NCBI GenBank assembly: GCA_002842495.1
Contig: PHDB01000005.1
Location: forward strand, 1 to 64,000
DNA from: Bacteroidetes bacterium HGW-Bacteroidetes-6
GTDB lineage: Bacteria > Bacteroidota > Bacteroidia > Bacteroidales > DTU049
Reading direction: 5' to 3'
DNA: 64,000 bases
The notes beneath the pieces were generated by a model that saw nothing but the letters and a program-made list of their open reading frames with translations, had not been told where the DNA came from and did not search any database. The position numbers and the translations under genes are program-made. This document shows, in pieces, positions 10,071-17,679 of the stretch (positions are counted from its first letter, which is position 1; the number at the start of each line of letters is the position of its first letter).

Positions 10071-10225
10071 GTGTCAAGTGAGCGAAATATCTTTGCCGAC
10101 AATTCACAAAAACATAATGAGAACGAAATTCAGTAAAGCAACAATAAGTACGAGAGTAACCATTGGAGAAGAGAGGGGAGAATCAATAAAGAAGAAATTT
10201 TCTTCTAACGCTTGCAATAAGAATG

Positions 10226-10257
10226 AAAAAGCAGCTTGTAATTTCTTACAAACTGCT
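10226..10257 (-). terminator. Probable terminator on the minus strand
   Basis: AGCAG(T)TTGTAA / TTACAA(G)CTGCT forms an 11-bp stem with a central mismatch. Read on the minus strand it is followed by TTTTTC. It lies downstream of the Shedu cassette and upstream of radC; 10258-10476 holds nothing else recognisable. Confidence 0.5.
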
Positions 10258-10476
10258 CCGGGGGTTAGCGGGTTTTGGACATAACTGCTATAATATTTAT
10301 TTCAGTTTGCGATAATAAGCATCAAAAAAGTATCCAGTCAGTTTTATAATACCATTGCTCCAATAATCAATAAAGCCATTCAAGGGTGCTGATATAATGA
10401 AGGTCTGTGTCTTTGGCGAGAATAGTTTTCATATTAATTTAAGACAGCAAAATTGTTCTAATGTCTTTGAATAGCT

Positions 10477-10620
10477 ATGACAACTAACATTCGGAACTAT
10501 ATGCAGTCGAGGATTTACGGGCTCCTGTGCCATCCGCGTACTTCAATGTTTGTACGGAAATCTGAAAGTTTGCTTATCACGGAAACCCCAATGACATATA
10601 GTTTTTATTATGCGGTCGTG
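10477..10620 (-). repeat. attC-like imperfect palindrome after the Shedu gene
   Basis: A sequence of about 140 bp starting a few bases past the Shedu stop codon. Its outer arms pair imperfectly: CTAACATTCGGAACTATATG (near 10483-10502) against CATATAGTTTTTATTATG (near 10595-10612), with ACTATATG/CATATAGT as the perfect core. On the minus strand it begins CGCATAATAAAAACTATATG and ends ATGTTAGTTGTC. Size, position directly after a stop codon and imperfect pairing resemble integron attC recombination sites. No integrase is present in the window. Confidence 0.5.
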
Positions 10621-10626
10621 CTTCTT

Positions 10627-11307
10627 TTAATCTATTATTTTAAATTCTTCGTCATAATACCAGTTTTGAGGAATTCTTTCTCCAAAAACTGTATGATAAG
10701 CTCTTTTAAAAAGTTCGTCATATGTTAAAATATCAATGTTTCGATTGTTTCTTCTAAACAGTTCAAATGTCTGACTTTTAGTATGATTGTCACTTTCTAA
10801 ATTATGCGGAAATTCAATTTTTCTGTTTCCAATGATAAATACCGTTTTAGGGTCTATTGTCAAAGTTTGGTTTTTATCAAGCATTATACCTTTTTCATTA
10901 ATAAAATCTTTCGTTTTGTAACTTCTATCTAGAGCAAATTTCTGCCCCAAACATTGGCTTACTCCTTCAATGAAGTCAGAAGTAAAGTCCCATGTGTTTG
11001 CTCTCGCTTTATTCTTTTCTTTTTTGAATATTTTGGTCTCTGAATGTTTTAACTCAACTAATGTTGTAAAGTCAGAAATACCAAGCAGGTCAGTTTTGGG
11101 GCTTCCGCTTCCATTAGAGTTTTCAATTCCAATTTTTTGTTCGTTATAAAAATCTCGAATGAACTTTATGTCTACATTCAATCCTAATATCCAATCATTG
11201 TTTTTTAAAAAATGATGCCAAATTGCTTCCTCTCCAGCCTGAACAGAATATTTTTCTCTATAATAGTCAATACTCGTTTTGCCTTGCCCTACTATGTTCT
11301 TAAGCAA
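10627..11307 (-). CDS. Shedu (SduA) nuclease, C-terminal part of a frameshifted gene
   Basis: This 226-aa frame holds the catalytic half of a Shedu-type (DUF4263) antiphage nuclease: EEAIWHHFLKNNDWILG, the PD-(D/E)xK core SGSPKTDLLGISDFTTLVELKH, and the closing segment IDILTYDELFKRA. It has no proper start: the frame opens at a TTG inside the preceding gene. Deleting one base of the A8 run at 11306-11313 joins it smoothly to the upstream frame (KAFLFLLKNIVGQGK), giving a single protein of about 401 aa, the normal Shedu length. So this is half of one gene, not a separate one. Confidence 0.8.
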   Translation of the reverse strand: MLKNIVGQGKTSIDYYREKYSVQAGEEAIWHHFLKNNDWILGLNVDIKFIRDFYNEQKIGIENSNGSGSPKTDLLGISDFTTLVELKHSETKIFKKEKNKARANTWDFTSDFIEGVSQCLGQKFALDRSYKTKDFINEKGIMLDKNQTLTIDPKTVFIIGNRKIEFPHNLESDNHTKSQTFELFRRNNRNIDILTYDELFKRAYHTVFGERIPQNWYYDEEFKIID

Positions 11308-11833
11308 AAAAAAGAAATGCTTTTAGATTATGTTTTCGTTTTTCAAAGAGTATTGACCTTATGTCATTTTCCTTAATGTCCGACTTATTAATTAGGGTTT
11401 TGATGTCTTCAACTTTTTGTTTCTCAGTTTGTGTTTCAAATTCTGCAATAAATTTGTTTTTTGAATAAACACCAAATAAACTGTCAAATTCGCCTGTATC
11501 TACAACATCCTTAAAGCTGTTTAGAAAGCCAATAAATTTCCAAAACACAAGAGCTTGTCCGGAATTTTGGAAGGCAATTATTATATCCTTATTTGCACTT
11601 ATATCCTTTTGAAGCCCTTTGTCGTCAATTTTTTTAAAAGTAAGTCGTGGAAGGTATTTAGAAGTTATGCTTGAAGGGTAAAAAGCTATTTCGTAAATAA
11701 TTTTTGTTCTTGAGTTTTCATCAAGGATGAAAGTCTTGTAATAGGTAGTGTGAGAAACCTTGTCCCTTATTAAACAATTGTCGTGACTGTAACTTTCTTT
11801 AATCTCAAGCTTACTTAAGTCATCTGTTAACAA
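11300..11833 (-). CDS. Shedu (SduA), N-terminal part of a frameshifted gene
   Basis: The N-terminal 177 residues of the Shedu protein, including the KIIYEIAFYPSS strand-rich region and the helix ILFEKRKHNLKAFLFF that normally runs into the nuclease domain. The frame ends with TAA right after the eight-base homopolymer (T8 on the coding strand). Three explanations are possible: a true inactivating frameshift, a phase-variable tract, or a sequencing slip. The gene is followed by an attC-like palindrome and preceded by another one, so it looks like a mobile cassette. Confidence 0.75.
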   Translation of the reverse strand: MLTDDLSKLEIKESYSHDNCLIRDKVSHTTYYKTFILDENSRTKIIYEIAFYPSSITSKYLPRLTFKKIDDKGLQKDISANKDIIIAFQNSGQALVFWKFIGFLNSFKDVVDTGEFDSLFGVYSKNKFIAEFETQTEKQKVEDIKTLINKSDIKENDIRSILFEKRKHNLKAFLFFA

Positions 11834-11923
11834 ATTGAATGTGTTGTTAAAAAGTCGTCTGAGCTATTAACATATTTTATTCATTTTTTCTTTATTTGAT
11901 GTTTGCACTGTCCCCTTAGCATG

Positions 11924-12059
11924 ACGCATAACGGTGAGTGTAAGTTTTGTAGCGGATTCTCGTAGTGATTTTCTGTCCGATAGGGCTGGAAAATCAATGC
12001 GGGAATTTGCGCTTCGCACACCATCGCACCCGCCTATAAAATTTACACTTTGTTAGCGT
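11924..12059 (-). repeat. attC-like imperfect palindrome after the HNH gene
   Basis: 136 bp lying between the HNH gene stop (12073) and the Shedu gene. The left arm GCATAACGGTGAGTGTAAGT (11926 on) pairs with the right arm that ends ATTTACACTTTGTTAGCG (to 12058), with few mismatches over about 29 bp. Inner hairpins TGATTTTC/GAAAATCA and TGCGcttcGCA add structure. On the minus strand it starts CGCTAACAAAGTG and ends CCGTTATGCGTC, reminiscent of integron attC ends. It is the better of the two candidate sites. Confidence 0.58.
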
Positions 12060-12072
12060 TTTGTGTTTTTAA

Positions 12073-13020
12073 TTAATTTCTATCTCCTATTATCGTATAA
12101 GTTACTATTTCGTTTCTAATTCTTTCTTTAGAACTTAAATCGATAATGTTATTGGTTCTCATTCCTTCAAAGTTTTTGCTCAAATCCAAAGTCATTGGAA
12201 AAGCAAATGGAATTACATTTAGATTCATACCAATCTTTTCTTTTAAGCTGTATGGAATATGGATTTGAAAGGCAAAGTTGTTGTATGAAAGAAAAAAAAT
12301 TGAATGAGGAAAATTTTTAGTGCATTCATCCTTTAGTTCCAAAATTGTACATATTATTTCACTCGTTTGTAGATCAAAAGGATACATTGAAAACAACATG
12401 AACGGTTTCAAGTTTTGTTCAATTTCTAAATTCATCAACCAACTTATTGTATCTTTATATACAGCTATATTCTTTTCCGGCACTAAACTTATTCCGATTT
12501 TTACAAGGCACCGATAGATGAATTCTGGGATATATGAAGGGATTTTAATTTCAATAGAAAGACTGCCGTCACTTGCTTCTTTGAGAGCGGAATCAGGTAC
12601 TTTAGATATTAAAATTTTTTCTGGTCCATTAATGATTTGGGGCTGTCCTTTTAGTTTGTATTTTGGAATTTTATTATTCTTTGATTTTGTACCTGACATT
12701 GTATTGTGGGATAACATATAATTTGCCATTTCATTTTCAAATAAACTGAAATAACTATTATTGCATGTGTCACATTCAAATTTTGAAAATAAGTTCTTAT
12801 TTCCCATAAATTCAGGAATAGTATGAGCTTCGTTTTCAAATTTAACTTCAGGATAAGATTTTCCGCAAAATCTGCACGTATTTGGGTCAGAGTCAACAAG
12901 AAATTCTTTATTATACTCTTTTTTAATTTTTTTGGTTACAAGTATATTATAGTCCTTGAGAATTTCAGAAAACTCAATTTCTACAATTTTATTTATCGGA
13001 TAATCTGAATTGATTTTCAT
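12073..13020 (-). CDS. HNH endonuclease-type protein
   Basis: A 315-aa protein with an N-terminal HNH_5-like zinc module: CRFCGKS at about residue 54, the His-containing EAHTIPEFMGNKN, and CDTCNN, followed by SYFSLFENEMANYM. The remaining 200 residues are not recognised; they contain IYRCLVKIGISLVP and hydrophobic beta-like stretches. Proteins of this kind are common as solitary cassette or defence-island genes and are assumed to cut DNA; the target is unknown. It is followed 13 bp later by an attC-like palindrome. Confidence 0.7.
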   Translation of the reverse strand: MKINSDYPINKIVEIEFSEILKDYNILVTKKIKKEYNKEFLVDSDPNTCRFCGKSYPEVKFENEAHTIPEFMGNKNLFSKFECDTCNNSYFSLFENEMANYMLSHNTMSGTKSKNNKIPKYKLKGQPQIINGPEKILISKVPDSALKEASDGSLSIEIKIPSYIPEFIYRCLVKIGISLVPEKNIAVYKDTISWLMNLEIEQNLKPFMLFSMYPFDLQTSEIICTILELKDECTKNFPHSIFFLSYNNFAFQIHIPYSLKEKIGMNLNVIPFAFPMTLDLSKNFEGMRTNNIIDLSSKERIRNEIVTYTIIGDRN

Positions 13021-13494
13021 AAAATTCTATATTTCAGATTGGCTTTTTTCAACATGAACGCTACATATTATATAATCAACTTTATTGCACATAGCATCCT
13101 AAAACTGGAAGATATGTGCATGTTTATTGAATAATATTTCTATTTCAAATTAATTCTGTAAAAAAATCTCTTCTATAACAAAGCTCTATCAAGATTTTTT
13201 AATGTTTTTCATTTAACAGTCTCTTAATTATATAAGCTAAAGTTATAATATATATTTACTTTTTACAAATATTACAAATATAACTACTTATGCTACTCTC
13301 TTTATTTTTAAAACAATAGCAATAAAAATTATACCTACAATAACTCAAAACTCTCTAAATAGCCACCAGCAATATTTTGGCACTATATCCATTATTCCTT
13401 TCTCGCAAAATTATTGAAATAATGTTTTCATAAACAGTTCAATTACCATAAAATAAGCCAGCAAATTGCAGGCTTATTTTAAGCTATATTAGAG
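13021..13494. other. Non-coding AT-rich gap
   Basis: No credible gene. It is very AT-rich and contains only the ssb terminator hairpin at 13450-13480. No attC-like palindrome could be recognised upstream of the HNH gene. Confidence 0.5.
13450..13480 (-). terminator. Terminator of ssb
   Basis: AAAATAAGCC-(11-nt loop)-GGCTTATTTT, a perfect 10-bp stem ending in T residues on the minus strand, 15 bp past the ssb stop. Confidence 0.75.
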
Positions 13495-13905
13495 TTATTT
13501 ACCTTTCTTTTTCTTATTGCTCTCAGGGATGGTAGTGTCTTCAGCTACGGCTACTTCTTCCGGGAGGTCTGCCTCTTTTTGTTCAGCTGTGAATAGTATC
13601 TGTGAGGCAACTATTTCATAAGTCATCTTTTCTATTCCTGTTTTAGTGGTGTACTGCACCGGCTTGAGCTTTCCTATTACTGTAAGGGGTGTTCCTGTAT
13701 GAATTTGATGGAAGTCGGGCATCCCGTTGCCTTTCCATGCTACGATGTTGTGCCATACGGTCTCGTCAACGAACTCCCCGGCTCTGTTCTTGAATCTGTC
13801 ATTGGTGGCTATAGACAGCCTCATTACTGTAGCTCCGCTCTCCAATGGTGTTACTCTTGGTGTGAATCCGACATTTCCTTCCAGGCGTACATAATTCTTT
13901 TTCAT
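13495..13905 (-). CDS. ssb: Single-stranded DNA-binding protein
   Basis: A 136-aa SSB with a normal OB fold: NYVRLEGNVGFTPRV, GATVMRLSIATND, ETVWHNIVAWKG and GTPLTVIGKLKPVQYTTKTG. The C-terminus ends in a lysine-rich NKKKKGK instead of the usual acidic DDDIPF tail, which is typical of SSBs carried by Bacteroidetes mobile elements rather than the chromosomal copy. The tail normally recruits repair partners, so this version may interact differently. A conserved upstream element lies 68 nt before its start. Confidence 0.88.
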   Translation of the reverse strand: MKKNYVRLEGNVGFTPRVTPLESGATVMRLSIATNDRFKNRAGEFVDETVWHNIVAWKGNGMPDFHQIHTGTPLTVIGKLKPVQYTTKTGIEKMTYEIVASQILFTAEQKEADLPEEVAVAEDTTIPESNKKKKGK

Positions 13906-13972
13906 GATAATTGATTTTTAAGGTAAATAATTTAGAATTTTAACGGGAGCAAATAAAGGTAAATGACTGCCG

Positions 13973-14046
13973 ATACAAGGTTTTGTGGAAGAATACTACC
14001 TGAAAGTGTGGAGATTGTTACAAAAACAGGATGCATGACCTTGTAT
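13973..14046 (-). promoter_or_regulatory. Conserved upstream element, copy B (ssb)
   Basis: Copy with perfect 9-bp inverted arms: ATACAAGGT at 13973-13981 and ACCTTGTAT at 14038-14046, 56 nt apart. In between lies the 28-nt core (13991-14018) shared with the radC copy, reading ACAATCTCCACACTTTCAGG then TAGTATTC on the minus strand. It precedes ssb in the same orientation. An RNA leader closed by the arms or a protein-binding site are both possible. Confidence 0.62.
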
Positions 14047-14456
14047 AAGGTGTTAAGGCGTTTGAAAACCTTTGCTCCGGTAAAACTCGCCAATTATCTT
14101 AAAAATCATTGAAAAGGAATGTCTGCAAGGGAATGATCACACCTTAACATCATCCGTAATACAGTATTGTCGATAATGACATTGAACTGAGCATAAGTTG
14201 TCCGTATCACACTAGTGGCAAGGCATCTGCTCTGACATCTCAAATTCTTCACCTCTTACAGATGATCAAACATACACGACTAAAGCAAAAGATTGACGGT
14301 CCATGCAGTTGCTAATCGCCCTTTGTATCTTTCTGGCAAAATCAGAAAGAAGCTCACTCGGGAGAGCAAAGGAATCCTTCATTCGAAAAATCAAATCTTT
14401 GATAATCACCCAAAACATTAATATTTATTATCTACATTTTCTTGATTTACAATTAA
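14047..14456. other. Non-coding gap with possible gene remains
   Basis: No intact gene. The minus strand around 14285-14385 can be read as about 38 residues (MKDSFALPSELLSDFARKIQ and on) before a stop, which may be a fragment of a lost mobile-element gene, but I do not recognise the family. Confidence 0.3.
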
Positions 14457-14732
14457 CTAATTAATAAAGTTTAAGTAGAATAGAAGAAAAGTAATGAAGA
14501 TAACTAACATTGTGATTATCATATAAAATACAATCTTAAATATCGCTCTGAGAGTGTAGAAAATAATTATGAAGAATGGAGCAGTACCACACTTTAAACA
14601 AATGATAGTTAAAGAAATAAAGAATAGTAACTTTAAAAATCTCTTATTACATATCATCCATTTGAGAATATTCCCCGTATAAATGCGGATTTGTGAGGTA
14701 GGGGAGTTTTTGTTTTGGTTGATTGCTTTCAT
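14457..14732 (-). CDS. Small two-helix membrane protein, unknown
   Basis: 91 aa from the ATG at 14732 (upstream in-frame starts would run through the conserved upstream element, so the shorter form is preferred). There is a short polar N-terminus, then two hydrophobic segments, LLFFISLTIICLKCGTAPFF and FYMIITMLVIFITFLLFYL. I do not recognise it. Sitting with radC and ssb behind the same type of upstream element, it probably belongs to the same mobile element. Confidence 0.5.
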   Translation of the reverse strand: MKAINQNKNSPTSQIRIYTGNILKWMICNKRFLKLLFFISLTIICLKCGTAPFFIIIFYTLRAIFKIVFYMIITMLVIFITFLLFYLNFIN

Positions 14733-14810
14733 GATCCGACTTTTTTTTATGCGTCTTTCGATCGGCTTGGTCGTTTTTGTTTCGTTGGCAATACATTGTA
14801 GGATTTGGAA

Positions 14811-14885
14811 GTAAAGGTTTTTGAGCAAAAATACTACCCGTAGGGATGGAGATTTTTCGCAAAACCGTAAGGCCAGACCTTGTAC
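14811..14885 (-). promoter_or_regulatory. Conserved upstream element, copy C (membrane protein)
   Basis: A diverged third copy: GTACAAGGTC (outer arm), TTTTGCGAAAAATCTCCATC, then a GGTAGTATTTTT core and AAAACCTTTAC as the other arm, all on the minus strand. Core at about 14830-14856. It lies 79 nt upstream of the small membrane protein start. Confidence 0.55.
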
Positions 14886-15071
14886 TCCCAAACAAATCCG
14901 GAAATAAATTTGCCATACGAGATAAAACGCTGAGCCAAAAAGCAGAATGAGGAGTGGTTAATTCATAGAAGAAAATTGCATTACACTATAGTTTAAATAC
15001 ATGTAATTAACACGGAAACTGGTAGCTTTGAACAGGCAAATCATTGAATTAACCAAAGAGTTTGAGCAGGA

Positions 15072-15161
15072 ATGGTTGCAAAAATAGATGTAGGAAATTC
15101 GCTTTTTGGAGCATTGGCATACAATCAAAAGAAGATCGTTGAAGGTGTAGCCTTTAATTGA
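15072..15161 (+). pseudogene. Relaxase (MobB-like) N-terminal stub
   Basis: An ATG followed by 29 residues, including VAKIDVGNSLFGALAYNQKK, which matches the start of Bacteroidetes relaxase/mobilization nuclease proteins; it then stops. Overlapping it upstream (about 14998-15090) is a 25-residue frame ending LTKEFEQEWLQK, possibly the C-terminus of the preceding mobilization gene, which usually overlaps the relaxase start. The catalytic tyrosine/histidine region is missing. It shows that this region descends from a mobilizable element. Confidence 0.65.
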
Positions 15162-15167
15162 AGTTTA

Positions 15168-15214
15168 GTGCAAGGTGCAAGTATATATCTATATATATAG
15201 CTTGCACCTTGCAC
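15168..15214 (+). terminator. Long perfect hairpin after the relaxase stub
   Basis: GTGCAAGGTGCAAG (15168-15181) pairs perfectly with CTTGCACCTTGCAC (15201-15214) around an AT-only loop of 19 nt. There is no T-tract, so it may be a terminator, a deletion scar or an element boundary. Confidence 0.5.
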
Positions 15215-15438
15215 CAATCATAAAGTACTGAAATAAAAAGTTTTGGAAATTCTAAAAAGAAGAGTAATTTTGAACCTAGAAAAACACGTTCTTTTAGGTA
15301 TTGAACCCACGGAAAAAACGACAACAATTTCCATGACCAATTCATGACCTATTGAAATATTGAAAATCTAACTCATTTATATTGTGTTTGTTATGGTGGC
15401 TAGTTCAGAACCCAACCGAATCACAAAGAAAAAAACTA

Positions 15439-15460
15439 AAGCCGCACAAACGTGCGGCTT
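15439..15460 (+). terminator. Hairpin, possible terminator
   Basis: AAGCCGCAC-aaac-GTGCGGCTT, a perfect 9-bp stem followed by ATTTTATT. It can act in both directions, since AAAAAAACT precedes it. Confidence 0.5.
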
Positions 15461-15464
15461 ATTT

Positions 15465-15514
15465 TATTATGCGTTGACGGCTCAAGCTCGCTTGAAGCCG
15501 TAAAACGCATAATA
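15465..15514. repeat. 50-bp composite hairpin
   Basis: Outer arms TATTATGCGTT (15465-15475) and AACGCATAATA (15504-15514) enclose ACGGCTcAAGC / GCTTgAAGCCGT, so nearly the whole 50 bp folds back on itself. No gene overlaps it. Confidence 0.6.
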
Positions 15515-15518
15515 AAAG

Positions 15519-15543
15519 AGCTCCAGAGGAGCTTTAGTTTTTT
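15519..15543 (+). terminator. Short hairpin with T-run
   Basis: AGCTCC-aga-GGAGCT followed by TTAGTTTTTT, a typical terminator shape. The same GAGCTTTAGTTTTTT string recurs 83 bp later as part of the tandem repeat. Confidence 0.5.
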
Positions 15544-15694
15544 GATTTGTTAGAGCCCCCCACCAGGGAACGCCGACTGAAAGGAGGCAATCCCAAGGTG
15601 GGGCAATTGCAGAGCTTTAGTTTTTTTCTTTGTTGGACCCCCACCAGGGAACGCCGACTAAAAGGAGGCAATCCCAAGGTGGGGCAAAGCCCCT
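15529..15694 (+). repeat. Tandem 83-bp repeat (two copies)
   Basis: Two adjacent units start at 15529 and 15612 with GAGCTTTAGTTTTTT and share a GC-rich core at 15556-15606 and 15638-15686: CCCACCAGGGAACGCCGACT then GAAAGGAGGCAATCCCAAGG and TGGGG. The core can fold (CCCCACC with GGTGGGG, GGGA with TCCC, GCC with GGC). A third, partial core lies at 31775-31812 in the same orientation, on the other side of the peptide island. Confidence 0.75.
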
Positions 15695-15959
15695 TAAGCG
15701 TGGTGAATGGAACCTAAAATAGTTGCCAATCACTCTGGAATATAAGTTTAATCAATTTCTTGGCAAACCACAGTCTGCCAAGAGAATCTAGGGAAACTCA
15801 AGTATCTTATAGGAATCTGACTGTTTGCCCCAGTATAAAACCTTGCTTATTATAGTAATGTTTTAATATTAAGATAGATATTAAAGTAATAATTTTTGAT
15901 GAATAATTATTTATTATTAGTTTTGAACTGATTTCCAGAATTTTAATAAAACAGTATTT
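15695..15959. other. Upstream region of the regulator gene
   Basis: 265 bp between the repeats and the regulator start. It includes TTGGCAAACCACAGTCTGCCAA, an imperfect inverted repeat, at about 15761-15782, and an AT-rich stretch before the gene. No gene or certain promoter box was recognised. Confidence 0.3.
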
Positions 15960-17579
15960 ATGAAGCATCTTTTAGTAGTCGTTTCTCTTCTGACTTTTAT
16001 TTTTTCTTGTAGTAGTAATAATACCGAGGAGATATTTTTCCAAAATAAATTAGGAATAATAGATAAATGCATTTACGATAAAAGTTATGATGTGCTTGAT
16101 AGTCTTAATTCAATAAATACTTCTAAATTATCCGATAATAATAAAGCATATTACAACCTATTATCTGCCATTGCTATAAATGAGTCTAACGGAACTTTCA
16201 AAAATGATTCCTTAATTACATTTTCTTTAACATGGTATGAAAAGAAAAAAGATCACTATAATTACTGTCGTTCAATCTTATACAAGGGTATTGCTTTATT
16301 TAATAGCAATAAATCCGACTCAATTGCCTATTCATATTTAAAACAATCTGAAGAACTATATAATAAGTACGAGTATAGTGATAAAATTCTTCAGAGCAGT
16401 ATATATCAATATTTAGGTAAGATGAATCGCATAAAGAAGAATTATAAAGAGGCAGAGCAATACTTGCTTTTATCCTGTAATATAAGTACTGAACTTAATA
16501 GAAATAATGATGAATATAATACCAGATTGGAACTTTTTTGGACATATCTTGCACAGAAACGTTACAAGGAAGCACTTAGCAATATTATTCATTTTGAAGA
16601 ATCAGACATGTCTTCTCCTGAAATTCAGTACAGCTTATACAACGCTCTCTCGGGATACTATTCAGCAAAAAATGAGTTAAATATTTCTATTGAATATGTT
16701 AAAAAAATGGTTAAATTAATGGGAAATAAGTCTCTAATAATTGACAAACCAAAATTGTATTATACACTTTCGTCATATTATAAAAGGATTGAAGTACAAG
16801 ACAGTGCTATTTACTACAGTAAACTCGCTGTTTTATCAATTGTAGATTCATTATCAACTGAAAATTCCTTCTATTACAAATATCTTGCAGACATATATGC
16901 GTCTAAAGGTGATTATATCAATGCTTACAATAACTATAAAAATGCATATAATTCATATATATATACATATTCCAAGATAACAAAGAACAGAGTGCTAGAA
17001 ATTGAAAAAAAGTACGATACTAAACGGTTAGAGATTTCATTATTAGCTAATAGACATGATAAAAATTTTTTTATGATTTGTTGTCTATCCCTTTTTTGTT
17101 TCTCAGCACTAATGATATCAATGCTAATAATTAAACTTAGAATTATCAAAAAGCAAAATTCTGCTTTAAGTATGCAAAATGTTAATTTTAAACAAGAGTG
17201 TAAAAAAAGTAGGCTTATAAATGAATTATTACAAATCTCTGCAGAATTATTGATTATGTATACTGACGCATTAAATATTCAAGCTTACAAACATAGAAAA
17301 TCATCAAACACAATATTTGATGACCTTAATAAATTGATTGATAACATTAAATCAGAAACAAGGAGAAAAATTACGATTGTCGCAAATAGCGAGATGATTT
17401 TAACAGACAATCCTAATCTTATGAGTCTTCCAGAATTATCTGATTTGGAAAAAATTGTATTTGTGCTTAAACATTACGGCTACTCCTCACATGATATTGC
17501 AAAGATTTTAAGTACTACTTCTCCTCGTATTACAGCAGTTAATGCAAAAGTAAAAGAAAAAATATCTAAGAGAACATAA
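15960..17579 (+). CDS. Membrane-anchored TPR regulator with C-terminal HTH
   Basis: 539 aa. A signal/lipobox-like N-terminus ends LLTFIFSC (residue 17). Residues about 60-345 are helical TPR-like repeats (YKEAEQYLLLS, YKEALSNIIHFEES, GDYINAYNNYKNAY). A transmembrane helix follows (FFMICCLSLFCFSALMISML, about 366-385), then a cytosolic helical linker and a C-terminal LuxR-like helix-turn-helix (LEKIVFVLKHYGYSSHDIAKILSTTSPRI). This architecture is a known Bacteroidetes regulator type: a periplasmic TPR sensor with a cytosolic DNA-binding tail. Being the first gene of the peptide island, it is the obvious candidate to control both precursor genes. Confidence 0.7.
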   Translation: MKHLLVVVSLLTFIFSCSSNNTEEIFFQNKLGIIDKCIYDKSYDVLDSLNSINTSKLSDNNKAYYNLLSAIAINESNGTFKNDSLITFSLTWYEKKKDHYNYCRSILYKGIALFNSNKSDSIAYSYLKQSEELYNKYEYSDKILQSSIYQYLGKMNRIKKNYKEAEQYLLLSCNISTELNRNNDEYNTRLELFWTYLAQKRYKEALSNIIHFEESDMSSPEIQYSLYNALSGYYSAKNELNISIEYVKKMVKLMGNKSLIIDKPKLYYTLSSYYKRIEVQDSAIYYSKLAVLSIVDSLSTENSFYYKYLADIYASKGDYINAYNNYKNAYNSYIYTYSKITKNRVLEIEKKYDTKRLEISLLANRHDKNFFMICCLSLFCFSALMISMLIIKLRIIKKQNSALSMQNVNFKQECKKSRLINELLQISAELLIMYTDALNIQAYKHRKSSNTIFDDLNKLIDNIKSETRRKITIVANSEMILTDNPNLMSLPELSDLEKIVFVLKHYGYSSHDIAKILSTTSPRITAVNAKVKEKISKRT

Positions 17580-17602
17580 ACTGACAAAACAACAAATAAC
17601 TT

Positions 17603-17655
17603 TGTCGGACCCCCTAAATGGAGGACAGCGTCTCTTTAGAAAATTTAATAAATGT
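17603..17655 (+). mobile_element. Solo left end of an IS3-family element
   Basis: TGTCGGACCCCCTAAATGGA followed by GGACAGCGTCTCTTTAGA is almost identical to the left end of the IS3 relic at 21954, but here no transposase gene follows. Confidence 0.7.
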
Positions 17656-17679
17656 GACTTACTCCCATTTTTCGGACAG

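Noticed and set aside
9964-10284. An open frame of 106 codons on the plus strand
   Set aside because: It crosses the conserved upstream element and a minus-strand terminator hairpin, with no recognisable protein sequence.
10627-11307. Treating the two Shedu halves as a two-gene system
   Set aside because: The second frame opens only at a TTG inside the first gene, and one base in an A8 run restores a normal-length single protein.
15380-15440. A tRNA-like 3' end (GGTGGCTAGTTCAGAACCC...) that could be an attachment site
   Set aside because: No T-arm GGTTCGAATCC sequence or cloverleaf could be drawn on either strand.
15529-15694. CRISPR-like array
   Set aside because: Only two direct copies, an 83-bp period with most of the unit itself conserved, and no spacers or cas genes.
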